Shown: positions 46,502 to 55,463, numbered from the stretch's first letter. The stretch: DNA of 64,000 nucleotides from Streptomyces sp. TRM68416 (GCF_014596915.1 NZ_JACVWU010000024.1:62001-126000), one strand, 5' to 3'. Notes: generated by a model not told the origin, from the letters alone. A program made the numbers and translations.

Positions 46502-47893
46502 TCATCCGACATCGAGACGCAGGAGATCCTCCTCCGTCTCACGGCGGACGATCACCCGCGCCTCACCCTCGTTCACGGCGACGACCGGCGGGCGCAGCAC
46601 ATGGTTGTAGTTGCTGGCCATGGAACGGCAGTACGCCCCCGTGGCCGGTACGGCGATCAGGTCGCCCGGCGCCAGGTCGGCCGGCAGGAACGCGTCCCGC
46701 ACCACGATGTCCCCGCTCTCGCAGTGCTTGCCGACGACACGCGCGAGCATCGGCTCGGCGTCGGAGGTCCGGGACACCAGGGAGACGCTGTACTCGGCGT
46801 CGTAGAGCGCCGTACGGATGTTGTCCGACATGCCGCCGTCGACGGAGACGTACGTACGCAGCCCGTCGAGGGGCTTGATGGTGCCGACCTCGTAGAGCGT
46901 GAAGGCGGTCGGGCCGACGATGGCGCGCCCGGGCTCGACGGAGATGCGCGGCGTGCGCAGCTTGGCGGCCTCGCACTCACGGGTGACGATCTCGGTGAGC
47001 GCCTTGGCGATCTCGTGCGGCTCGCGGGGGTCGTCGTCGCTGGTGTAGGCGATGCCGAGGCCGCCCCCGAGGTCGATCTCGGGAAGCTCGACACCGTGCT
47101 CGTCGCGAATGTCCTTGAGCAGCCCGACGACGCGGTGGGCGGCGACCTCGAACCCGGACATGTCGAAGATCTGCGACCCGATGTGGGAGTGGATCCCGAT
47201 GAGCTCGATCCCGTCGAGCTGCAGCGCCCGCCGCACCGCCTCCGCGGCCTGCCCGCCCGCGAGCGGAATGCCGAACTTCTGGTCCTCGTGGGCGGTCGCG
47301 ATGAACTCGTGGGTGTGGGCCTCGACGCCGACGGTGATACGGATCTGGACCCGCTGCACCTTGTCCAGCGACCGCGCGATGTGCGCGACACGGACGATCT
47401 CCTGGAAGGAGTCGAGCACGATACGCCCGACGCCCGCGGTGATCGCCCGGTGGATCTCGTCCGGGGACTTGTTGTTGCCGTGGAAGGCGATGCGGTCGGC
47501 CGGCATACCGGCGGACAGGGCGGTGGCCAGCTCGCCCCCGGAGCACACGTCCAGGTTCAGCCCCTCCTCGTGCAACCACCGCACGACGGCACGCGAGAGG
47601 AAGGCCTTGCCCGCGTAGAAGACGTCGGCCTCGGTCCCGAAGGCGGTGCGCCAGGCCCGCGCGCGGGCGCGGAAGTCGGCCTCGTCGATGACATACGCCG
47701 GGGTGCCGAACTCCTCGGCGAGCCGCGTCACGGGAATCCCCCCGACACTGAGGACGCCGTCCGGGGTGCGGGTGACGGTCTGGGCCCACACCTTCGGGTC
47801 GAGGGCGTTGAGATCGGCCGGCGGCGCCGAGTAGTGGCCCTCGGGGAGGACATCGGCGTGACGGGGCCCGGCGGGGTGTGCGGAACGGCTCAT
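46502..47893 (-). CDS. lysA: Diaminopimelate decarboxylase
   Basis: A 463-aa fold-III PLP enzyme that makes lysine from meso-DAP. The PLP lysine is in DVFYAGKAFLSRAVV, with CSGGEL, HGNNKS, the phosphate-binding EIDLGGGLGIAYTSDDDP and the C-terminal YVSVDGGMSDN. It is 17 bases downstream of nrtL and 170 upstream of hom, in the aspartate-family cluster. Confidence 0.96.
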   Translation of the reverse strand: MSRSAHPAGPRHADVLPEGHYSAPPADLNALDPKVWAQTVTRTPDGVLSVGGIPVTRLAEEFGTPAYVIDEADFRARARAWRTAFGTEADVFYAGKAFLSRAVVRWLHEEGLNLDVCSGGELATALSAGMPADRIAFHGNNKSPDEIHRAITAGVGRIVLDSFQEIVRVAHIARSLDKVQRVQIRITVGVEAHTHEFIATAHEDQKFGIPLAGGQAAEAVRRALQLDGIELIGIHSHIGSQIFDMSGFEVAAHRVVGLLKDIRDEHGVELPEIDLGGGLGIAYTSDDDPREPHEIAKALTEIVTRECEAAKLRTPRISVEPGRAIVGPTAFTLYEVGTIKPLDGLRTYVSVDGGMSDNIRTALYDAEYSVSLVSRTSDAEPMLARVVGKHCESGDIVVRDAFLPADLAPGDLIAVPATGAYCRSMASNYNHVLRPPVVAVNEGEARVIVRRETEEDLLRLDVG

Positions 47894-47910
47894 GACTGTT
47901 GTGCGCTTCC

Positions 47911-49050
47911 TCAGAGGTGTTCGGGTGCGTCGATACCGAGCAGGGACAGGCCGCCGGCCAGCACCGCCCCGGCGGCTTCGGCAAGCGCGAGCCGGGCACG
48001 GTGGGCGGCCGAGGGTTTCTCCGCACCACGGGGCAGCACAGCGGGCAGAAACGCCAGCACACCATCGGCGACGGTGACGAGATGCCGGGCGAGCCGGTCG
48101 GGAGCGTGTTGCGCGGCGGCTTGGGCGAGGACACGGGGGTGATCGGCGAGGGTTCGGACGAGGGCGTCGGCGACGGCGGCCTCGGGTGCCGCGCCCGGGT
48201 CGGTGGGGCCGGGGTTCGCGGTGAAGCCCAGGTCGGCGGCGTTGCGGGTGACGGCGCGGGTGCGGGCGTAGGCGTAACGGATGCGGAAGAGGGGGTTGCC
48301 CTCGCGCTGGACGAGGTGCTCGTCGGTGATGCGGGGCCGGTCGTGGGCGGCGGGGTGGAGCAACGCCCAGCGGGCGGCGTCGCGGCCGAGCGGGAGGGGG
48401 TCGGCGGGGGCGGGGGCGGGCCGGACGACGACGTCGGGCGCGCCTGCGCGGGAGGCGTCGACGCTGTCGATGCTGTCGATGCTGTCGCCGCTAGGGCCGC
48501 TGTCGCCGCTGGGGCCGCTCACGCCGAGCAGGGCCTCCCACTCCGGCTCAACCGGACCGTCGCAGCTGGTGTGGACGAGGGCGCCCTGGGATCGCAGCAA
48601 GCGGGCGACGACGTCCATGACGACGACGGCACGGACGTCGTGGGCACAGTGCAGCCGAACGGCCCCCCCGCTCGAACCGCTCGAACCACTCGAACCACTC
48701 GAACCGTCGACGAATCCGTACCGAGGCCCGCGCCGCAGAATCTCCGCTACGAGGGAGGCGGGGGCGGTGCCACGCAGGCTGAAGTTGATGAAGCCGGGGC
48801 CGGTGACGACGACGTCGGCGACGCCGTCCGCGCCGACGAGATGCGGCCGCAGGATCTCGGCGACGCGCCGGGGCGGCTGCCCTGCCGGGCGGGCAAGCTG
48901 GAGGGCGATGTTGGTGGCGTAGTCGCCGCACCCGCCGGGCCCGGGCGCGGTCACCACAGCCCGCTCGGGCACGGCCACGCTCAGCTCCCCGTCGTCGACA
49001 GCACGACGCACCGCGCGCAGCACGGTACGGGAGAGCTCGACGGGGGTCAC
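47911..49050 (-). CDS. nrtL: NrtL, ArgS-related anticodon-binding protein without catalytic domain
   Basis: A 379-aa protein. The N-terminus resembles the Add-1 domain of arginyl-tRNA synthetase (YATNIALQLARPAGQPPRRVAEILRPHL...VTGPGFINFSL), and the C-terminus is a DALR anticodon-binding domain (NPLFRIRYAYARTRAV...DRLARHLVTVADGVLAFL). The HIGH and KMSKS catalytic motifs are absent. Low-complexity stretches GSSGSSGSSGSSGG and SGPSGDSGPSGDSIDSIDS come from short DNA repeats. It lies close to a tRNA-Arg gene. The role is unknown, possibly tRNA binding. The start was chosen as MTPVELSRTV. Confidence 0.88.
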   Translation of the reverse strand: MTPVELSRTVLRAVRRAVDDGELSVAVPERAVVTAPGPGGCGDYATNIALQLARPAGQPPRRVAEILRPHLVGADGVADVVVTGPGFINFSLRGTAPASLVAEILRRGPRYGFVDGSSGSSGSSGSSGGAVRLHCAHDVRAVVVMDVVARLLRSQGALVHTSCDGPVEPEWEALLGVSGPSGDSGPSGDSIDSIDSVDASRAGAPDVVVRPAPAPADPLPLGRDAARWALLHPAAHDRPRITDEHLVQREGNPLFRIRYAYARTRAVTRNAADLGFTANPGPTDPGAAPEAAVADALVRTLADHPRVLAQAAAQHAPDRLARHLVTVADGVLAFLPAVLPRGAEKPSAAHRARLALAEAAGAVLAGGLSLLGIDAPEHL

Positions 49051-49174
49051 GGGACCAGCGTATGGGAGGAGGGGGGTGGGTAGGCGAACCGGTTTCGGTG
49101 AAGTCCCGGGATGTGGACGAGCAGGGGCGCCAAGCCGAAAGCCGACCGCCGCGACGACGATCCCCGACCTTCAC

Positions 49175-49654
49175 TCAGCCGCCGGCCCGCTCGCCTTCCC
49201 CGACGCTGCAAACGTCCCCGAGCACCGACCTGTCGCCCTCCGCTTCCGCCTCCCCGGCCGCCCGCCCCTTCCCGCCCCGCTTCCGCTCGATCAACTTCCT
49301 CACGACGGAGACGAGTTCGGCGGGCTGGAAGGGCTTGGCGAGGAAGGCGTCGACGCCGACTTCGAGGCCGCCGTCCACCTCGTACTGCGTACAGGCGCTG
49401 ACGATGGCGAGGGGCAGATCACGCGTACGGGAGTCGGCACGCAGGCGCGCGGCGGTGCGCAGCCCGTCCAGCCGCGGCATGACGACATCGAGGGTGACCA
49501 CATCGGGCCGCACCTGATGAACGACATCCAGACACTCGGCACCATCGGCCGCGGTCACGACCTCGAAGCCCTCCAGCTCAAGGTTGACCCTGATCAGCTG
49601 CCGGATGACCTTGTTGTCGTCCACAACAAGCACCCGACCCGACGCGCCTGGCAC
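49175..49654 (-). CDS. Single-domain response regulator
   Basis: A 159-aa protein with a receiver domain only: VLVVDDNKVIRQLIRVNLE, phospho-acceptor Asp56 in TLDVVMPRLDG, and Lys in FLAKPFQPAELV. A Lys/Arg/Gly/Glu-rich tail replaces an output domain. The GTG at 49654 (VPGASGRVLVV) matches the family start although no ribosome-binding site is evident. Its kinase is not nearby. Confidence 0.88.
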   Translation of the reverse strand: MPGASGRVLVVDDNKVIRQLIRVNLELEGFEVVTAADGAECLDVVHQVRPDVVTLDVVMPRLDGLRTAARLRADSRTRDLPLAIVSACTQYEVDGGLEVGVDAFLAKPFQPAELVSVVRKLIERKRGGKGRAAGEAEAEGDRSVLGDVCSVGEGERAGG

Positions 49655-49807
49655 AACTTGAGAGTAGGTCGGGACCGACCACCGCGTCCGGGTTTTCCCC
49701 ACTTCCACCCCCCGCGGGCGACCCCGCCCCCACGGAAACCCGTTCATGAACACCCCACCGGAGCTGGTAGTGTTCTACCCGTCGCCGCCAAGCAAGGCGC
49801 CCGACAC

Positions 49808-49879
49808 GCCCCCGTAGCTCAGGGGATAGAGCAACGGCCTCCGGAGCCGTGTGCGCAGGTTCGAATCCTGCCGGGGGCA
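49808..49879 (+). tRNA. tRNA-Arg (anticodon CCG)
   Basis: A complete cloverleaf of 72 bases. The acceptor GCCCCCG pairs with CGGGGGC, the D stem is GCTC/GAGC, and the anticodon stem ACGGC/GCCGT encloses CTCCGGA with CCG at 34-36. The T arm is GCAGG-TTCGAAT-CCTGC. The CCA end is not encoded (ACCC follows). It reads CGG. Its 3' part serves as attachment site for the element that follows. Confidence 0.97.
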
Positions 49880-49897
49880 CCCCTTATGAGGTGCCTA

Positions 49898-49937
49898 AAG
49901 ACCCCGCCATCAGCGCGTTCGCTGAGTGCGGGGTCTT
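49898..49937 (+). terminator. Terminator after tRNA-Arg
   Basis: AAGACCCCGC pairs with GCGGGGTCTT across a 20-base loop that contains its own CAGCG/CGCTG stem. Confidence 0.8.
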
Positions 49938-50097
49938 CGCGTATATGCAGCCGTATGCCACCCTGAGCGGCCGCATGTCGGGGTCCGTGGACTATTTGTG
50001 GACACGATCTTGAGGCATCGCCCCTGGTCAGCCCCGGCAACGGCAAAGGCCCCCGGACGAGTCCAGGGGCCTGAAGCCTAGCGCGACGCGTGCGGGA

Positions 50098-51471
50098 TCA
50101 CTCGTACTCGCGCAGCAGCTCTTCGATCTTGCGGTTGGCGATCTCCTGCCGACCGTCGATGCACTTCGCGTAGCGACTCAGCAGCACCTCGACGCTGTTG
50201 CCTGCGCGCTCCGCAACCTCGGTCGCGTCAACTCCGGAGTTGAGCCAGGTCGACAGAGCCGAATGACGGAGGTCGTACGGGCGGGCGGCGAGCGGGGAGA
50301 CCAAAACGGCCGGTGGGAGTGCCAGCGCGCGAGCCTCCTGCCAGACGCGGTAGTACGTCGACGAGCCGACCACTCCCCCGCGCTCGTTGGTGAACAAACG
50401 CCCGTCGTCGGCCACGCCGAAGGTGTCGATGTGCTCCCGCAGGATCGCAACGAGGTGGGGCGGAATCGGCACGGGCCGCACCTCTTCCACGGGCCGGTTC
50501 TTGAGTCCGCGGTCGTCGTGCGTCTCGCCGGAGTCAGTCCACCGCTTGCCGACGCTGGGCCGAGTGCTGTTCAGCAGCGCCGTTCCCCAGCCACTTTCCG
50601 GCAGCTTCAGGTCCGCCGCTTTGAGTCCAACAGCTTCGGCCGGCCGGAAGGCGCCGTAGTACATGCAGGCAAAGAGGCCAACCAGTCGACGCCCCCGCGC
50701 CCTGCCATAGCCGCCAACGTACGACACTGCGGCCAGCAGGGCGCGAGCCTGTTCGGGATTGGCGACCACTCGGGGGTCGACTTCCTTGACAACCTTCGGC
50801 TTCTTCCAGCGAACAGAGGTGATCGGGTTCTCTTTGAACTCGCCGAGATCCACCGCGTAGTGCATGGCGTTGACCAGGGTCCGCCGCTTGCGTCGTACGG
50901 TTTCCGCGGCTGCCGCCGTCCCGTCGAGCTTCAGCTTCAGCGAGTCCAGTACGCCCCTGGCGATCGCTGCGTCACCGAGGTCTGAGAGCGGGCGCGAAGC
51001 CTTTGAGACCCAGTCCAGCGTGTTCGCGATCTCTGTCGGCAACTCGCAGTCGTCAGGACCGGGCAGGACGAAGGCCCAGTTCCGAAGAGCCTTTCTCAGC
51101 AGTTCGTCGGCCGGTCGTCCCGGACGGTCGCCGAGGAGAGTCACGGTGACCGCGGTTAGCGACTCGTTGATCCCGTCGCGCGTGTTCGGCGCGGCGTGCG
51201 GCCACTTCATGGCGAGGTACTTCAAGGCGAAGGCGTACCACGTCATTGAGGGTGTCTTTTCGACCATCGAGTCGGGAAGCCCGGTCACCGTGTCGAATTC
51301 CTCGCCATCGCGCATGGCGCGGAGCAGCTTGGAACGGAAGTTGTCGGCAAGGCCCTTGGTGCGGAACTGCTCGGGGAACACGTTCCCGGCAACAACCCAC
51401 CTGACGTCATAGGAGGGCTTTTTGGTCTTCCTCTTCCGTACGCCCCAGACCTTCACATCGAGCGACTTCAT
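50098..51471 (-). CDS. int: AICE site-specific integrase (tyrosine recombinase)
   Basis: A 457-aa phage-type integrase. The catalytic Arg is in MYYGAFRPAEAVGL, the HxxR motif region in RPYDLRHSALSTWLNSG, and the nucleophile Tyr in VLLSRYAKCIDGR. It integrates the element at the tRNA-Arg 3' end and, with Xis, excises it. The ATG at 51471 overlaps the xis stop by 4 bases and follows AAAGGG. As last gene of a long operon, it sits beside the att site. Confidence 0.95.
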   Translation of the reverse strand: MKSLDVKVWGVRKRKTKKPSYDVRWVVAGNVFPEQFRTKGLADNFRSKLLRAMRDGEEFDTVTGLPDSMVEKTPSMTWYAFALKYLAMKWPHAAPNTRDGINESLTAVTVTLLGDRPGRPADELLRKALRNWAFVLPGPDDCELPTEIANTLDWVSKASRPLSDLGDAAIARGVLDSLKLKLDGTAAAAETVRRKRRTLVNAMHYAVDLGEFKENPITSVRWKKPKVVKEVDPRVVANPEQARALLAAVSYVGGYGRARGRRLVGLFACMYYGAFRPAEAVGLKAADLKLPESGWGTALLNSTRPSVGKRWTDSGETHDDRGLKNRPVEEVRPVPIPPHLVAILREHIDTFGVADDGRLFTNERGGVVGSSTYYRVWQEARALALPPAVLVSPLAARPYDLRHSALSTWLNSGVDATEVAERAGNSVEVLLSRYAKCIDGRQEIANRKIEELLREYE

Positions 51472-51656
51472 GCCGCAGCCCTTTCCCGACTGTTCAGCCA
51501 TGCCGTGAAGTCGCTCCGCCACACCCGCAGTTCGCCGTTGGGCAACTTGAAGGCCCGCGGAGCCTGGCCCAACTCGCGCCACCGGTAGAAGGTCCGCCGT
51601 GAGATGCCCTTGAGCTCAGCAAGGATCTCCGGAACGGTCATCAGCTCGTCCTTCAC
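51468..51656 (-). CDS. xis: Excisionase, MerR-like helix-turn-helix
   Basis: A 62-aa protein with a winged-helix DNA-binding core, VPEILAELKGISRRTFYRWRELGQAPRAFKLPNGELRVWRSD. It directs the integrase toward excision. The GTG at 51656 follows AAGGAG and overlaps the repSA stop, so repSA, xis and int are translationally coupled. Confidence 0.92.
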   Translation of the reverse strand: MKDELMTVPEILAELKGISRRTFYRWRELGQAPRAFKLPNGELRVWRSDFTAWLNSRERAAA

Positions 51657-53035
51657 ACTGGTTCTCCTTCCAAGGCTTCGCGGGCGGTTTCACGGTTCAG
51701 TTGGAGGTCGCGGGCGATGGAGGCGGCGAGGGCGGACTCGCCGGAGGTGTGCCCGTGGCCGGCGTATTGCCAGGAGGCGAGGACGAGCACGCTGTCGGGT
51801 TCGTAGCCGTCGAGGCCGAGAGCCTCGCGCTCCTGGGCGGCGCGGTAGTCGGCTCGGATCTGCCGGAGCACGCCGAGGGTGGTGGAGTAGCGACGGGACT
51901 TGGAACTGAAATGGCCGCGGAAGCCGAGCATGTGCGCCCACGCAATCAGCCGACGGTCCGGGTAGGCCGCATCGAGGTCGAAGCACGCTTCGATCAGGCG
52001 GCGTGGGTGGTCGGGCAGGCCGAGGAGAATGACTGCTTCGCGGTTACCGATGCGCCGGTCGACGGTGCCGGTGTTCTCGGCGGCTTTGGTGGCGTACTTG
52101 GCGACGTAGGAGGCCACAGCCTGTTCGGTGATCTCTGAGCCGTCGCCGAACGCCTTGATGGGACGGACGTCGAGCTGTCGACCCCACCGCAGCTTCCGCC
52201 CGTTGGGGAAGCTGGCGTCTGCGTGCGGGGGAACCTCAGCCGTGACATAGGGGTGCGCGACGGCGGCGCGGATGGCGCGAGTAAGCAGTTCCGTGCTTGC
52301 CCACCGGGGCGGTGGAGTGTCGGGGCCGTCGGCTCCGTCGAGGCGGATCACGGCGTGGAAGTGGACGGCACCGCGCTTTTGGAACTCGGCGACCTTGCCG
52401 TACGACAGCCGGGCGACCTCTTTGAACGCCTTCTGGGTGATGCCGACCTGGGCGGCGATCTCGCGGCGCAACCGGTTGACGAAGCGGTGCCACAGCTCGC
52501 CGGCGTGGTTGTTGAAGAGCACCGCCCCGGCGTAGTCGTACGCGTCGGGGTCGAGTGGCGTGCCGAGTGCCGGGTCGTCGTCGCGGTGTGCGGTGCCGCA
52601 CCGGCAGTCGCCGTGCGTGGGCCGGTTGTGGACGGGTCCGAAGGACGGGGCGGTGAGGGTGGCGAAGACGCGGGGCCGGTGCCGGATCGTCGCGGGTATC
52701 TCGTGCCGGGTGTCCCCAACGAGTCCGCCGCGGATGAGGTGGTAGGTGTCTCCGGCGTAGGTCCAGGCGCAGGCCGGGCAGCGGGAGGCGCGGCGGTTGC
52801 CGCAGGCGATGCGCAGCCGGCCGCCGGGTTCGGTGTCGGTGGTGTAGGAGCGCAGGGTCTCGCCGGTCGTCTTGTCCTTGGTGATGGACCAGCCGGTGAG
52901 GTGGATCGGGTCGGCGCAGCCGCCGGTGCGCTTGATCTGGTCTTGCCAGCGGTCGAAGCCGGGGGATGCGGCCACCCTCAGCAGGTCGGTGAGGGTGGCC
53001 GTGCCCAGGCCCGTCTGGGTGGCGGTGTCGGTCAC
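51653..53035 (-). CDS. repSA: RepSA-type rolling-circle replication initiator
   Basis: A 460-aa AICE replication initiator. It has a Cys-rich N-terminal patch (CGNRRASRCPACAW, CRCGTAH), the metal-binding HUH-like motif RGAVHFHAVIRLDG and the Tyr-containing VASYVAKYATKAAE segment expected to nick the origin. The GTG at 53035 has AGGAGGT six bases upstream. It overlaps the methyltransferase-like gene by 4 bases. The double-strand origin of pSAM2 lies within its rep gene, and the same is likely here. Confidence 0.92.
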   Translation of the reverse strand: MTDTATQTGLGTATLTDLLRVAASPGFDRWQDQIKRTGGCADPIHLTGWSITKDKTTGETLRSYTTDTEPGGRLRIACGNRRASRCPACAWTYAGDTYHLIRGGLVGDTRHEIPATIRHRPRVFATLTAPSFGPVHNRPTHGDCRCGTAHRDDDPALGTPLDPDAYDYAGAVLFNNHAGELWHRFVNRLRREIAAQVGITQKAFKEVARLSYGKVAEFQKRGAVHFHAVIRLDGADGPDTPPPRWASTELLTRAIRAAVAHPYVTAEVPPHADASFPNGRKLRWGRQLDVRPIKAFGDGSEITEQAVASYVAKYATKAAENTGTVDRRIGNREAVILLGLPDHPRRLIEACFDLDAAYPDRRLIAWAHMLGFRGHFSSKSRRYSTTLGVLRQIRADYRAAQEREALGLDGYEPDSVLVLASWQYAGHGHTSGESALAASIARDLQLNRETAREALEGEPV

Positions 53036-53724
53036 GCGAGCACCTCCTGACGGGTGGTCAGGAAGGAGGTGCCGATCCACCGGGTGTAGGCGGGGGGTAT
53101 GGCCTCGGTCAGTTCTTCGGGGACGTCGGTCCAGGTGATGCCCATGGCGGCTTGCATCTCGGGCACGGTGGCCTTGCCGCCGCCGTCCCCGTACGCGGCC
53201 ACATAGGGCCCGTCGCGGTAGACGCCGTGGCGCCAGCCGCGCACATACCCCCGGTGTCGGGGGTGGGCCGGCTGCATGACCCCGAAGCCGCCGAGTTCGA
53301 AGTTGCGGTGCCTCAGCACGCCGAGGCCGAACATCTCGCCGCACAGGGTGAGGTCTTTGCGGATCTTCGCCTTGCCGTTGGGTTGTTCCACCACGTACGG
53401 CAGGCCCGTCCGGTCGAGCAGGGACCGTGTGGGGGCAACGAGGTCGGTGTGCGTGCCGCCCCAGCCCTGGGAAGCGTTGGTGCCCACGGTCAGGGCGCAG
53501 CCGGCCTGGCAGGGCGGGGAGGCGTGTACGAGGGTGTACCGCTCGATCTCGCCGGTGGCGATCAGGTGGGCGAGGTATTCGAGGGCGTCACCCCGGTGGT
53601 ACGGGAAGGGGTAGCGGGGCCGGTCGAGAAGGTCGCAGCCGTCGACCTCGAACCCGGCGAGGTGGTAGCCCCAGCCGGCGCCACCGGCGCAGGAGAACAA
53701 GTCCAGGACGCGGGGGCGGTTCAT
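53032..53724 (-). CDS. Cytosine-C5 DNA methyltransferase-like protein
   Basis: A 230-aa protein with motif I VLDLFSCAGGAGWGYHLAGFEVDGCDL and motif IV VHASPPCQAGC, including the catalytic Pro-Cys of m5C methyltransferases. Target-recognition sequence is very short, so it is about two-thirds the normal enzyme length. Similar compact methylase-like proteins occur in actinobacterial mobile elements. It might protect element DNA or counter host restriction. It overlaps both neighbours by 4 bases. Confidence 0.85.
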   Translation of the reverse strand: MNRPRVLDLFSCAGGAGWGYHLAGFEVDGCDLLDRPRYPFPYHRGDALEYLAHLIATGEIERYTLVHASPPCQAGCALTVGTNASQGWGGTHTDLVAPTRSLLDRTGLPYVVEQPNGKAKIRKDLTLCGEMFGLGVLRHRNFELGGFGVMQPAHPRHRGYVRGWRHGVYRDGPYVAAYGDGGGKATVPEMQAAMGITWTDVPEELTEAIPPAYTRWIGTSFLTTRQEVLA

Positions 53725-53927
53725 GCGGCGACCGCCCAGTCCGTCGGGCGAGGACGGCGAGCCGGCGCGGTGCCGGTGCCGTGGCAGACCGAGCAGTCCA
53801 CGGTGAGCGTGCGCAGGTGGCCGGAGCTGTCACGTCCGAGGTCGAAGGTGACGGCGGCGGTGGCGAAGCCGTCACAGTTCGAGCAGATCCGGGCGGTTGT
53901 CGTGGTGGCCGGGGTCGGGCCGGTCAT
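53721..53927 (-). CDS. Small CxxC zinc-ribbon protein of the AICE operon
   Basis: A 68-aa protein with two Cys pairs, ICSNCDGF and DCSVCHGTGT, arranged like a DnaJ-type zinc ribbon. The ATG at 53927 follows GAAGGA, and the stop overlaps the methyltransferase-like gene. It may bind RNA or DNA, but no partner is evident. Confidence 0.75.
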   Translation of the reverse strand: MTGPTPATTTTARICSNCDGFATAAVTFDLGRDSSGHLRTLTVDCSVCHGTGTAPARRPRPTDWAVAA

Positions 53928-54016
53928 GATGGAGGTTCCTTCCGGTTCAGTGGATCGGACAGGGACGGCGCCCGGAGCGGACGAGACTTGGCGGTTGACG
54001 CCGCTCCGGGGGCCGG

Positions 54017-54331
54017 TCAGCGTCGGGTGTCGCCAGCGAGGATCGAACGGATGACGAGCGCGCACACGGCGACCGAAGCGGCCGTGACGGCGACGGCGAG
54101 CAGGATCGAGACCAGCACGGCACCGATGACGAGCACGGCAGCCAGGCCCATCCCGGCGACGGTGACGACGGCGCCAGGGGTGAGCTGGATGGTGGGCCTG
54201 GACGACGCCAGCGCGACCGGGACGGACGGCGGGGTCTGGGTGCTGGGCACGACGGCGGTGGGCTGGATAACGACGGGCGGTGTCGTGTGCCCGGTCGGCT
54301 TGGGGTTGGTGGGGATCTGCGGGCGAAGCAT
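54017..54331 (-). CDS. SpdD-like plasmid spread protein
   Basis: A 104-aa protein with a Pro/Thr-rich N-terminus (MLRPQIPTNPKPTGHTTPP) and a long hydrophobic stretch from about residue 50 to 95 that can form two membrane helices. SpdD-type proteins of Streptomyces plasmids help transferred DNA spread between hyphal compartments with TraB. Confidence 0.8.
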   Translation of the reverse strand: MLRPQIPTNPKPTGHTTPPVVIQPTAVVPSTQTPPSVPVALASSRPTIQLTPGAVVTVAGMGLAAVLVIGAVLVSILLAVAVTAASVAVCALVIRSILAGDTRR

Positions 54332-54352
54332 GTGCGGCCTTCCTTCCGTGGG

Positions 54353-54511
54353 TTAGTCCTTGAGGGCGATCTCGATGGCGGGGGCGAGGAAGCTGGAGGC
54401 GAGCAGGTAGCCGCCGATCATCAGGACTGCCACGAGCCACCAGGGCGGGCGCAGGAGCTTGACGCCGACCCAGCCGAGGCAGGCGATGAAGAACCACAGC
54501 GGTACGGACAT
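54353..54511 (-). CDS. Small membrane protein of the transfer/spread operon
   Basis: A 52-aa protein, MSVPLWFFIACLGWVGVKLL then a second hydrophobic helix (WWLVAVLMIGGYLLASSFLA). It sits in a short gap between spread genes, codons have normal GC-rich third positions, and a purine-rich GAAGGAGACC precedes the ATG. It matches small Spd-type membrane proteins in position and topology. Confidence 0.75.
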   Translation of the reverse strand: MSVPLWFFIACLGWVGVKLLRPPWWLVAVLMIGGYLLASSFLAPAIEIALKD

Positions 54512-54524
54512 GGCGCGGTCTCCT

Positions 54525-54719
54525 TCAGCGGACGGGGCAGCGGTGGCCCTGGGCGGCGATCATGGCGGCGTCGAAGGTGTCGAAGGCGGCGGACCAGCCG
54601 CAGTCCTCGGTCTCGCAGGCGGCGATGTACTTCGTCTCGCCGGTGTGGCGGTCGGAGCCGCCGCCGACGTGGGTGGTGCCGACGTGGTGCATCTCGTTCC
54701 AGATCTTGTAAAGGCCCAT
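54525..54719 (-). CDS. Mobile element transfer protein (small, Cys-containing)
   Basis: A 64-aa protein, MGLYKIWNEMHHVGTTHVGG, with ACETEDCGWSAAFDTFDAAMIAAQGHRC. This family is found in pSAM2-like elements and is usually labelled mobile element transfer protein. AAGGAG lies upstream of the ATG. Its mechanism is not known. Confidence 0.82.
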   Translation of the reverse strand: MGLYKIWNEMHHVGTTHVGGGSDRHTGETKYIAACETEDCGWSAAFDTFDAAMIAAQGHRCPVR

Positions 54720-54738
54720 GGGGTGACTCCTTTTCGGT

Positions 54739-55386
54739 TCAGGTGAGTTGGGCTGCGATGGCGTCCGCCAGGGGGGCGGGGACGCCGAGTCGGGTGCGCA
54801 GGGTGTCGGTGTCGATCCGGGTGCCGGTGCGGGCCTGGTGATCGGCGGCGACCTTGCGGGCGTGGCTGACCAAAGCGGCCGGTACCGGCGTAGCCGCGGT
54901 GGCCGGGGGCAGGGCCGCGGGCGTGTCCTCGACGGCAGGCGGCGCGGGGGCGGGCTCGATGCCGGGTTGGGGGGCCGGGGCTGCAGGTGCCGACGCAACC
55001 GACACCCGGTCCCGGCCCGTGGCCGACGTGGGGGCGTGGGCGAGGAGGGTGCCGCCGAGGAAGGCGAGCGCGGGCCACCCAGCGACGCCGAACCGCAGCC
55101 AGGCGGGCGGGTGGTCCAGGTCGAGGAATCCGGCGGTGGCGACGTTGGCGCCGAGCGAGGCGAACAGGGCGATCAGGAACCAGCACCAGGCCAGCCGGGA
55201 CGGGCCATCGGTGCGCAGCCGTCGCCACGCAGCCACGAGCAACAGGTCGACGGAGACGGGGTAGGCCCAGGCCTTCCAGCCGGTCTGTCCGGCCGCGGCG
55301 GCAAGGTCGTGCAAGTGGGCGAAGGACAGGGCTCCGGCAATCACGGCTTGGATGAGGACGGCGTCCGGGCGGATCGAGCGGGCCAT
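54739..55386 (-). CDS. SpdB-like DUF2637 membrane protein
   Basis: A 215-aa protein with four hydrophobic helices in its first 125 residues (DUF2637 pattern HLHDLAAAAGQTGWKAWAYPVSVDLLLVAAW). A Pro/Ala linker follows, then a C-terminal segment resembling a small helix-turn-helix (RIDTDTLRTRLGVPAPLADAIAAQL). It belongs to the plasmid spread genes. I chose the ATG at 55386 because GGGAGGTG lies seven bases upstream. Confidence 0.82.
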   Translation of the reverse strand: MARSIRPDAVLIQAVIAGALSFAHLHDLAAAAGQTGWKAWAYPVSVDLLLVAAWRRLRTDGPSRLAWCWFLIALFASLGANVATAGFLDLDHPPAWLRFGVAGWPALAFLGGTLLAHAPTSATGRDRVSVASAPAAPAPQPGIEPAPAPPAVEDTPAALPPATAATPVPAALVSHARKVAADHQARTGTRIDTDTLRTRLGVPAPLADAIAAQLT

Positions 55387-55463
55387 GGTCTTCACCTCCC
55401 TTCACAAGGGGTCGGGGCCAGGGGCGGGGCGCGGTGTCCGGCCGCCCAGCCCCCGGCAGATGT

